DNA of 52,435 nucleotides from Chara braunii (lineage: Eukaryota > Streptophyta > Charophyceae > Charales > Characeae): the NCBI GenBank assembly GCA_003427395.1, contig BFEA01000553.1, positions 845,082-897,516 of the forward strand, given 5' to 3'. The notes under the pieces are model-generated. The model saw nothing but the letters and a program-made list of their open reading frames with translations. It did no database searches and had not been told where the DNA came from. Positions 43,666 to 52,435 of the stretch are shown piece by piece. Positions within the stretch are counted from its first letter, which is position 1. Every line of letters begins with the position of its first letter. The position numbers were made by a program, and so were the translations under genes.

Positions 43666-43920
43666 GCAGTGCTGCCGCGAGAGCAGGACCACTCGAGCAC
43701 GTGATGGAAATCGTGAGCAGTGGTACCGCGAGAGCGGGACCACTCGAGCACGTGATGGAAATTGTGAGCAGTGGTACTGCGAGAGTGGGACCACTCCAGC
43801 ACATGATGGAAATCGTGAGCAGTGGTACCGCGAGAGCGGGACCACTCGAGCACGTGATGGAAATTGTGAGCAGTGGTACTGCGAGAGCGGGACCGCTCTA
43901 GCACGTGATGGAAATCGTGA
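43666..43920. repeat. 51-bp minisatellite, five units with ABAB order
   Basis: Five units of exactly 51 bp start at 43666, 43717, 43768, 43819 and 43870, each GCAGTGGTACYGCGAGAG-like and ending GTGATGGAAATYGTGA. Units 2 and 4 are identical; units 3 and 5 share TACTGCG and ATCGTGA, which points to a 102-bp higher-order repeat. As 51 is 17 codons, all frames can stay open, so the open frames here are not evidence of a gene. Confidence 0.97.
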
Positions 43921-43975
43921 GCAAGGTGGGATGGACATCACATAAGACGCCACAAACAGCACTCTGGAAAAGACA
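43905..43975. repeat. Dispersed repeat, copy 1
   Basis: GTGATGGAAATCGTGAGCAAGGTGGGATGGACATCA and the following block to ACAGCACTCTGG match 46267-46335 in the same orientation. The minisatellite unit ends inside this block, so the array may have grown from it. Confidence 0.75.
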
Positions 43976-45190
43976 CAAAACAACAGCAAGCCATAAATGA
44001 ATTCATGAAAATGACAGGGTACAATAAAAAATTAGAGGGCACGCTTAGTGCCAACCAACTGATATAGTTGGCTTGCTCCCCCAGTCGGTCAGTAGTAGTA
44101 GGGTCTTTGGCCATCATGGGTGTGTGTGGGGGTGGTGCGGGGGAGGGGGGGGTGTTGCAAAGTGCTGGCCATAGACCCTGCTGTTACTCGATGATGGCAG
44201 GGGAAGAAGATGGGAGGCGCAGCTACTGGCAGAATGTTTTTGTCTTTGCGTTAGCTGGCCTCACCCATCGGCGGCCCCACCATACTCCCTGACTACCGCC
44301 GATGAGGGCATGGAGCCAATATGCATCCCCTTGGTTGTGAGAGACAGTAATCTTGCAGGGGTCAGTAGTGGTAGGTAGGTAGTGAGAGGTGAAATTGAAA
44401 GAAGAATCGAGGTTAGCTTTATTAAAAAGAAATTAGAGCTATAGTTAGTTCTCTAACAGGTAGGCTGGTGAGGCCTCACCTGGGACCGGTTGCCTGTGGA
44501 TATTCAAGACTGTCGCCCTTTTTCTTTCAAAAAAGTTAAACCCTCGGATGGAAAGGATCGACCCAGCGACCACCACCACCTTCTCGGTCCGCTCGTCCGT
44601 GTCTTCAGCACCTCCACCGGACACATGGCCGCAGGGTATTCCACCCCCCCCACCCACCCTTACCACCTTTCCTACCACTCCTTAGCCAATTATCCCCACC
44701 CGCTCGATTCCCATCCCCAGCGGCCTAAACCCTAAACCTGCAACTGCAAACAGGAGAAGGCTCGCAAGCTACTACAGTTAAGAGAGGAAATGCCTTACAG
44801 CACAAGGAACGAAAGGTACAGGGCTTCAACCAGAGCATGTGGACACAGAAGGGAAGGACCTGACAGTGTGGCTGCCAGGACTTGACGGAAGCAAGATACA
44901 GGAGACACAGTAGACAATGGTCACCACAGAGCTGAGACCCGTGTGACGTCAACGAAGACTGACCACTGTGACTAATCCCCTCATGAAAAGGGGGCTGAGT
45001 GTGGAGACACGGACAGCCGCTCATATGCTGAGTGCCTTGTCCTTAGAGCGCAAAATCTGCAGCGCCTAAGGAAGCAAAGTTAAGTAGGATACAGGAGACA
45101 AAAGAGACAAAGCCACCCCAGGGCCTAGTAAACTGAGGTGAGGGAAACAAGGACTGGCCAGCAAAACTAATCCTCAGGAACAGGGGCCTA
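43976..45190. other. Intergenic repeats, no gene recognised
   Basis: GGTTGCCTGTGGATATTCAAG and a GACTGTCGCCCTTTT stretch (44488-44522) have relatives at 45811-45843 and 46019-46045. A diverged tandem pair starts with GATACAGGAGACA at about 44896 and 45089. CCTAAACCCTAAACC (44724-44738) is two units of plant telomere repeat. Confidence 0.5.
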
Positions 45191-45295
45191 CCGTCTTCAC
45201 CCGAATAGAAAGCCCGGTAATTATCGCCGTCTCTAGGCCGAAAGTTGTTCCAAATACCGCTATAATGACCGGGCTTTCTATTCGGGTGAAGACGG
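45191..45295. mobile_element. 105-bp hairpin MITE, copy 3
   Basis: Same length and ends as copies 1 and 2. In the arms GAACGCCC has become GAAAGCCC, and the opposite arm has the matching change GGGCGTTC to GGGCTTTC, so pairing is kept. Flanked by TA on the left and TG on the right. Confidence 0.93.
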
Positions 45296-46266
45296 TGCTG
45301 TTGGGAGCACTGTGGCAGTCGTTCAAATGCGGTGCTTTGGAGAGAGAACCACGCAGAGGAGGTGGAAAGATTACCATCCTGTTAGCCCCCTGAGGAGGGG
45401 GAACAGGGGACGGTGAAATTGGTGGAAAGGCAGGCAATAGACAGTAATTTTAGGTCATCCAAAAAGGACCAGAGACACGGGGCCCAGTCCCAAGTAGCAA
45501 CGAGTACATTGAAACGATGGGACGCTGGACCCAGTTTCCAGCAGGTGCGGCTCCCCCCCAATAGATCGGAGCCTTCACGTTGGCACCTCACTTCTGGGGG
45601 ATGCTCATATCACCTCTGGAAATGGGGATCCAGACAGAAGTTCCTCGTCAAAAAAAAAAAAAAAGGATGGAAAGGATTGACAATTTGACACCCATAAGGT
45701 CATCCTTTCACCCTCAAACGTACCATGGAAAAAAGGAAGGAAAAAACAAAACAAAACAAAAAAGGCAAATGGTATGTGTCAGAGTTTTGGTTTGATCTTG
45801 AATTATCCAGGGTCGGTCGCCTGTGGATACATCTTAAGCTGCCAGTACACAGCCCCAGCCTTGTCGAAAAAAATGTTTGTCGCCTACTCCAGAAAATTTG
45901 TGGCTCGGGCCTACAAGACAACATTTGCTGGCGGCCCCAGCCAAAAAAAAAAAAAAAAAGCACCGCTGGCGGCTCCGAAAAGCACGACGCGCAGTGCAGA
46001 GCCCCCAGGCCCGGGTGTACTGTCGGTTTAAGACTGTTGCCCTTTACAACAAAACAACAACAACAACAATAGTTATGGTTTGTGGACGCCCACAACGGAT
46101 GATGACTCTCCAAATACATATGGCTTCATCACAGTGTTTCTCATAGAGGGTGGTGATGTGTTCTCCTCAACGAAGCCTAGTGAGAGAGAAAGGAAGGGAA
46201 AGGGGCGGTATCGCAAAATCTGGTAAGAAGTGCAGGACACGCATTGTAAATGACATTGGAGGCCGT
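45296..46266. other. Intergenic DNA with A-runs
   Basis: A-runs at about 45650-45664 and 45943-45958 and an ACAACAACAACAAC stretch at 46052. Partial copies of the GCCTGTGGATA / AAGACTGTTGCCCTTT repeat. No gene recognised. Confidence 0.45.
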
Positions 46267-46335
46267 GATGGAGATGGTTAGCAAGGTGGGATGGACATCA
46301 TACGGCTTGCCATATACAGCACTCTGACAGGAAGA
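46267..46335. repeat. Dispersed repeat, copy 2
   Basis: Relative of 43905-43975 (AGCAAGGTGGGATGGACATC, then ACAGCACTCTG), without the minisatellite. Confidence 0.75.
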
Positions 46336-46651
46336 GGGAGATACAACAGCACCTCGTGTTTTTTTTTTTTTTTATTATTATTTTTTTATCTATATGTTTT
46401 TGAGATACAGCAGCACCTCAATTCATGAGTAAATGAATGATGGCAAGTACAAGAATATAAGCGAGGGCTAGACCCTAGCAGGCAGGCAGAGCCTGCATCC
46501 CGGTACTGTGTAGTAGGGCCAAGCTGCACGCCTGGTTACGCGGGCCTGTACTACCAGCACTCCGAGAACTGGCAGGGCCTGAGCAGTATCGTTATAGACA
46601 TTGTAAAAGAAGTAGAGGGGGCTAGCCACATGGCCGAGTGCCGAAGGTGAA

Positions 46652-46682
<31 letters not shown>
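46652..46682. repeat. (AAC)n microsatellite
   Basis: ACAACAACAAC run directly upstream of the U2 fragment. Confidence 0.95.
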
Positions 46683-46714
46683 TAGAGGGCTAAAATAGGA
46701 CTTGGGGAGTTACT

Positions 46715-46801
46715 ATACCTTTTTCGGCCCTTTGGCTAAAAATAGATCAAGTGTAGTATCTGTTCTGATCAGTTTAACATCTGATCTGTGGTCCATTGGG
46801 G
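46715..46801 (+). pseudogene. U2 snRNA fragment (retropseudogene)
   Basis: The 5' half of U2 snRNA is clear: ATACCTTTTTCGGCCCTTTG, GATCAAGTGTAGTATCTGTT, CAGTTTAACATCTGAT and GGTCCATTGG. It includes the branch-point recognition GTAGTA (46753-46758). It carries a few-base insertion after GGCTAA and other changes, and breaks off after about 87 bases, before the Sm site, into an A-rich tail (GGTAAAAAAAAAAGGG). No plant snRNA upstream element is seen. Truncation plus A-tail fits copying by LINE machinery. Confidence 0.85.
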
Positions 46802-47250
46802 TAAAAAAAAAAGGGAGGAGGAAAAAAAAAAGAGCGGTAGAAAAAGGGAGGAAGGAAAGGTTAAAAAAAATATATAAACAGTTTGTCACAGCCCCTCGTT
46901 TGTTGTCCTCTTCTCTCTCTCTGCCTACGGTTTACCGGGCAGTTCTGTTTGTGACGATATATGAAAAATGGGGGTTACTATCTTTTCCTAGGATACATAT
47001 GACTGGACCAAGATAGAGTCATCTTTCCCACTGAGACATCCATTTGAATTTCCAGACCCTTTCCCACCCCACAGCCTCTCCCTGGTAGACACACAATGGT
47101 ACTCCTTGTAGCTCCTCGGGGCGGGTATCATTGCTGCGATAGCTTCTCCTACTCTTGTTTTTCATCTGTTGCATCTGCACTCGCCCCTGATGCCCCTTAG
47201 GGTGAAGGAGAGCCTGTTTCCGATGCCGAAGCCGGGTAATGGCCGCACTG

Positions 47251-47275
47251 TTTTTTTTTTTTTTTTTTTTTTTTT
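47251..47275. repeat. Poly-T run
   Basis: 25 T in a row, inside the LINE remnant. It could be the A-tail of a - strand insertion. Confidence 0.9.
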
Positions 47276-48065
47276 GTAGCAAACAGTTGCCGACAATAGC
47301 CCTCGCGTAAGCCCTCTATCCCGGCGGTGGTAAGAGAACAGTTCAACAGTCAGAATTGAGGGCTTATCTGTGAGGCAGCTCCATCTATTGGTGGGGAGCG
47401 ACACCTGCTGGCGCTGTGGCCATTTTTGTCTCAGCCCGGGGCTCCGTTGTCCCATGGAGCTGCTAGTATCACCCATCCATTCTTGGAGTGCCCCTTATCT
47501 ATTAGGCCAGCCCTATTTCAGCAGGCCCCCTGTTCGATCATTGCTATGTCTGTCCCTTTAAACCATTTAAACCCTATACCCTCTCAAAACCCATGCACAA
47601 CACATTCGTGATCCTTGAGTGAGTGTTAAGTGGAGACACTGCTGGCTCTTCCATGAGGTCCAGTCCCTTTGTCCTTTGAGGCATCCAGAGGATGGAGGGA
47701 GCAACCTGGCTGATGTGTGTAGTCATGTATGGCAGATGTCTATCCCCTCCTCCCTCACCATTCAACACCACTCCTGCAGATTGTCGCCTGCAGGTCTACA
47801 TTCCGCTGTCTTTTGCAGCTGTTGTGATCCAATCTCTCTCCCTTGGTGCCTGGAGTCCATGTGCCCCATTCACTCGTGGCCGGCGCCCGTTCTGTCTTTC
47901 CGCAGGTTGGGTGTGTGGGGATCAGCTGTTGATGGGATGGCTGGAATGGTGGATATAGAATATGTGGATGACGGCAGGGGGTGGCTGCTTTAGTGGTGCG
48001 GATCCCGCACAGTCAGGTGGACAGGCCCGTTGAGACTGTTCGACTGTGTGGGAGGGGCTGGTGGA

Positions 48066-48067
<2 letters not shown>

Positions 48068-48105
<38 letters not shown>
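48068..48105. repeat. Poly-G run, 38 bases
   Basis: 38 G in a row within LINE coding sequence, encoding a Pro run on the - strand. Such length is rare in genomes and can come from read artefacts. Confidence 0.9.
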
Positions 48106-48106
<1 letters not shown>

Positions 48107-50000
48107 TTGTGGGAACAGTGGAGGGGGCTGGGCGTCACTCTGCGGATCCGTGATAAGGATGAAGTTAGGCTGAGGATAGGGCACTCGGAATTCATCTCGG
48201 GGCCACCTCTGCCAGGTCTGTTCAGTGCTCCTCCATGGTTTCCATTGGATGTCCAGTTCGGCGTTCGTTTCACTGAACAGCCTGTGGAGGTCCTGCCATA
48301 GTTCTCTGTAGGGGTGCAGGATGGCCTCTTTGGCCTGAAGTTCCTTTTCGTTTTTTAGTCCTTTCTCATTGTCCTCCATGCTTCTTGGGTCCTAGACCTA
48401 ATAACATCTTCCATCGCTTGGCGCGCCTGTTGCAGGCCGTTATGGTGGTCTTTCCTCTGAAAAAAGCATCTTGCTTGCCAGGCCAGCATGAGGCGTGCAG
48501 CCTTGTGTAGGTGAATAGGTTGACTGCATACGGAGACCAGCGGGCCAGCAAATGCTGGTTCCTGCCCAATAGATGAAGGCCCAGATCCCATGGGATATGG
48601 ATCGATGTTAAGGAGTGGAAGGCTGCATCCCACCACTGCCACAGCTGGACGACCATAGGACATGCCAGCAGGCAGTGTTCGAGTGTTGCGTGGGCGGGTT
48701 GTGACAACCTCCCGCAATAAGAAAGGATGGGGGACAGTCGGCCTTTCTATTCTAGGTCTGTTCTGGACACTAGCCAGTCTGGTGTTGGAAGACTCTGGTG
48801 GAGGATCTGCCATTTGCAGCGACCGAAGGTTCGTGGGCATGATCTTTGCGTATTTAGGCCATTGCAGGTTGTTCAACAGGTCTGGGCCCAGGGGAGAGAG
48901 TTGTGGGCCCACCTTTCGGTTAGTGTGCGGTTGATTGGCTGCTCGGGGCGCATGGCTCTATAACCCTTTTTGATTGTGTAATCCCACACACCCATTGGTT
49001 TCTGGTTTGGCCACTCCCACTCCAAGGGGTCGAAGGGCAGTTCTGAAATCGAAGTTGAGGATTTGTTCGTTTATAACCCTTGGTTGTGTTCCCCCCTCAC
49101 CCTTATGTGCATAAGGCCGCCCGACAGTTCTTGGCTGTCTAAGTCAGCATTGCATGTCAGTTTTGACATCCTTGCCCCCAACAAAGCTGGCTCATAGGCT
49201 TCCAAGGTGCATACGCCATGGTCGTTTTTGTGCACCCTGTATACTACAAGCAGCAGGGGTAGGTCTGACCCAGTCCCCCTGTTGGGTCGTGGGCCCGTTT
49301 TTTAGGGTCAGTTGCCAGGCCAGTGGTGTCCTCCCATAGCAGCTTCAAATTACCCTCCACATCTTTGGCATGCCTCAACTGTTGTTGCAATTGGACTGCA
49401 GTCCTCCATCCCCCTCGCTGCACATCCTACAGGTCTCCTATCGTGCAAAGACCTTTTTTGACTCATGTGAGCCAAGGGGAGTTCGTGTGCAGTGAGAAGG
49501 GGTTGCCCAATTCGTCCAAGATGTGGGGGTTACCAAACAGGGGTTGACACCAGATATCGCGCCATCTATTGGGTGGACGGATTTGCTTTGGTCCGCACCG
49601 TCTCCGCAGTTTAAGCATGTTAGGCCATGGCGGGTCTTGTGATATGTTCGCTTTGGCTGCTTGAGCTGAGTTGTCCCCTGGTCGTTGTTGTGTTGGGAAC
49701 GGTATGGACTAGTGAGCGTTGGTCAGTCTTCGGGAGGGATGTAGTCGGTTGGGGGCTGCCATCTCCGGGGCCAGGTTGCTAATCTGTAGACAGACCAGCG
49801 GTGCCCACGCGATGTCGTCGCCTGTCAGGAGTCTGTCGAGTACCTTAAAAATAAGGGCCCTGTGATGATCTATCTTCTGATAAGCGCAGCTTTCTGCGCG
49901 ATTGCACTTCGGGGGTCGAGCTGAGGGGCTTGATCAAAGTGCACAAGTGTCCCCAGTCTTTTCTTCCTTTCCACTCTGCTTTGTGAAAGCTTGGTCACAT

Positions 50001-52412
50001 GGCGGTCGGTGTTCAGTATGGTGAGCGCAAGAATAACGGTTGACGTGTTTTTTTTGCTTTTTTGGGGGGGAATTGGGCAGGGAACTTCAGCGCGATCATC
50101 GCGCGGGGAAATGTTTTTGAATTTTTGAACGTCATGGAAAGAATGTGGGACGCCACGGGGCGATCAAAATTAGGACTCTAATTAGACTACGATTCTGGGG
50201 ACGTCGTATGTTTTTGTTCGTAACTGCACGGTGTTCCTTACTAGTGCGCGTTCTGCGCTCTGTCTTCCACTCTACTTCTGCCGCGCCTTAATTTTAATCT
50301 CAACTGTAATCTCTTCTTGTTCCTTCCTCGACAAGTACGGGTGTAACTGTAATGCTCTCGTTCTTCGCTTCTCATCGCGTCGAAACTTGAGGCTTCTTTC
50401 CCTTCATCTCATTGGCCACATCGGTGCATGACTGGACCGATGCGTGGAGAGTGGCTACATCCCCCAGGCCGCGGCCCAGGCATGCCGACCGCAGGCACTT
50501 CCTTCTTTCCTCTCTCCCCCTGCCTCAGTGCAATCCCAACTATCTCGCGCAAATGCTAATAGCTATAAATTTTTCAACTGCGACAAAATCGCTCTCTAAT
50601 CAAACTTGGGAAGGTTAGTGTGGTCAAGAGGATCGGCTAACGAGTAGGAGCCGATGAAGAGGTGAGTTCGGAGTTGGGCGATCTGACGAGCTGGTTTGCG
50701 AGTGTGCGGGGTTGACGTGGGGCCACGACGGACTGTGGAGCACAGGCGAACCCGACGTGCGTACTCGAACTAAGCGGGGTGACGACTCTGAGTTGCTGGT
50801 AGGTGCGAGGCGACTGACCGCCTGCATTGGAACAAGAAGGGGGATGGTGAAGTAGTGAGAGAGTGTGGGGTGCTGGGGTGTGTGGAACCTTCTCTCCTGG
50901 CTCTCTCGGAACTTTTGATTTCGGAATTGTGAGTCTCATCGTTCCCGTTTTTGTAATTGCAGATGGATATCTGATTGTGTAAATCCTTTTCTTTCTTCGG
51001 AGTGCCTCTCACATCTCTTTTCTTTATGAATGATGTTGGATATGGTGACTGTGGCATTGGTCGTTTCCATTTTTGCATGCCCAATTCTTGATTATGATTG
51101 GAGAGCATGGATGCGTGTCTAGTAGCAGTTCACTAAGATCGATGGGAGACAATGAAGTTGGTCATGTTTGGTTGTCTGATGAAGGGAACTTATGTGAGCC
51201 CATGCATGCGCTATGACTTGCCAACAACATGGCCTGTGTCGTATGCACGCGCTCGCATAACTCATCCCCGTCTGGCCCGTAAGTACCAGTCTGCACGGAT
51301 AAGTACGACATCAACAACACGGACCTGTAGCATAGAATTCGACATCTTTTCTTGATCGCAATAGTCTGTACCGACCGCCGAGTTTGTGCCGAATCTAACG
51401 ACTGAAGTACCTCCTCGGGACCTGTCCCAGGAGCCGGCTTGGACATGCTGCACCGAAAATTAGGGAAGCCCCTCCTTCTTCCGAGCATCTTGCATTCTCG
51501 TCCTTAGAACCTTGACACCGGAGATCCCAGTTCTGACCTGGGACTTCGCCCCTTTTTTCCTAAAATCCCTGGCACCCCCCACTTTCTTGCTACTTTCGGG
51601 CCCGCTCCCCACTCCGATCAGGAAGTCGCCCTGGGCGCGAGGTTGGTATCGGAGCTCCGACACGTGTCAGTCTAAGGACTAAGCAAGCAATTTATCTCCA
51701 TATCCGATTGATCTGGCGAGCCTAAGTAGAGGACGATCTAAAAATAAAAAGTAGGTCCGCAGGACGACAGAGGGCCGACATGAATGCTAATCCAGTAGGG
51801 AAAGGAGGAGGGGGCGAACGGGAAGGGAATTTAGTTGATGATAGAGGTATGCGGTGCGGATGGTGGCCGTAAGCGTACTGAGGACGGAAACTGGAGATAC
51901 TCTAAGTTCGAATAACCCCTGCAAGAATTCAAAGAATAACCATAGGGGTCTAATGATGATAAGGCTAGGATCTCTCTGGAAAACAGGAAAAACTAGGGTT
52001 CGCCTATGGGACTTGTAGTGGCATGCTTACCCCTAGTGCTCAAAGTGCCTGGTACGACGTGGCTCGTTCGCTAACGCTTCAATTAGGGCAGGGGAGGGAG
52101 GTGAGAACCTTCTTAGCCCTTCAAGTTATGCCTATAACCGCTGTCCCATCAAAGATCACTGGAATGGGTGATGATCCTGGGTATACTCAGGTAGGACCTT
52201 GGGAGTAGGGATGCGCCGGGGATCTTGATGACGAGTAAGGATGGGTGGGTGTCTCATAGGGGTTCAGTTAGGCAATACATCAGGATGATCAAATGGTCAG
52301 GTGGTGGCAAGCCTGTCATATGCCTAGTAGCCAGCCTTTACAACCTGGACTTTTGTTTTAATTTAAATAAATAAATAGGGATTTGAAACCGTTATTTATT
52401 AAAATAACAACA
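50001..52412. other. Right end, no gene recognised
   Basis: Mixed DNA. On the - strand 51663-51162 gives basic, open stretches (RARKKEGLP-type, AKSQVRTGISGVKVLRTRMQ) with no family I know. Possibly decayed repeat DNA. Confidence 0.4.
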
Positions 52413-52435
52413 TTTTTTTTTTTTTTTTTTTTTTT
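52413..52435. repeat. Poly-T at window end
   Basis: At least 23 T, cut by the window edge. Confidence 0.9.

Larger units (their letters stand above)
47019..50000 (-). pseudogene. LINE ORF2, C-terminal region with zf-RVT
   Basis: The - strand reads, in order: HRALIFKVLDRLLTGDDIAW (49870), RDIWCQPLFGNPHILDELGN (49560), QQQLRHAKDVEGNLKLLWED (49390), RSLQMADPPPESSNTRLASV (48830), then LEHCLLACPMVVQLWQWWDA (48680), the zf-RVT type motif near the end of plant LINE ORF2. Downstream come RELWQDLHRLFSETNAELDI and ALLHPKGHQGRVQMQQM. The RT core itself is absent, so the copy is 5'-truncated. Frameshifts occur. A T-run at 47251-47275 and a G-run at 48068-48105 interrupt it. The 3' end is not resolved. 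Confidence 0.75.

Noticed and set aside
43637-43945. Open frames on both strands with 17-residue repeats
   Set aside because: The 51-bp minisatellite keeps all frames open; there is no start context or domain.
46715-46801. Active U2 snRNA gene
   Set aside because: It stops before the Sm site, has an A-tail and no snRNA promoter element upstream.

Overview
The window looks like nuclear DNA of a plant-lineage (streptophyte) eukaryote with a repeat-rich genome. The inference rests on plant-style L1-type LINEs, Ty3/gypsy chromoviruses, a fragment of a plant-like U2 snRNA, and two eukaryotic housekeeping genes. A charophyte alga such as Chara would fit, but I cannot prove the species. Only two genes look intact. 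Both are on the + strand, adjacent and without introns in their coding parts: a CWF19-like spliceosomal protein (35332-38391) and a mitochondrial 3-oxoacyl-ACP synthase (39232-40740).

Layout. 1-4.5 kb: a decayed chromovirus (integrase end, chromodomain, LTR side) on the - strand, partly doubled by a 1.1-kb tandem duplication, with a tRNA-like SINE head at its left edge. 4.5-8.1 kb: no recognisable gene. 8.1-10.25 kb: one recent 195-bp duplication and two old, strongly diverged tandem arrays. 11.7-18.9 kb: a broken chromovirus landscape on the + strand (gag pieces with a CCHC knuckle, interrupted by foldback DNA, then integrase, chromodomain and LTR side). The last part is an inverted relative of the left end. 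18.9-29.1 kb: L1-type LINEs, mostly on the - strand, with ORF1, endonuclease and a dead reverse transcriptase, plus LINE 3' ends arranged as inverted and direct copies. 30.1-33.4 kb: CT/GA-rich low-complexity DNA containing a perfect Nextera transposon junction sequence, which is a laboratory artefact and probably marks a false join. 33.6-34.6 kb: compact hairpin MITEs, one nested in a second MITE. 35.3-40.8 kb: the two genes. 41.4-46.8 kb: more MITEs, a 51-bp minisatellite and a U2 snRNA pseudogene. 47.0-50.0 kb: the 3' part of another LINE ORF2. 50.0-52.4 kb: nothing recognised, ending in poly-T.

The two genes act in separate processes (pre-mRNA splicing or intron lariat turnover, and mitochondrial fatty acid synthesis); they are neighbours and there is no sign of an operon. 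The most interesting biology is the 105-bp hairpin MITE family: four copies have exactly the same length, and their arms stay complementary although the arm sequence has changed. The most important practical observation is the adapter junction at 31627-31664.
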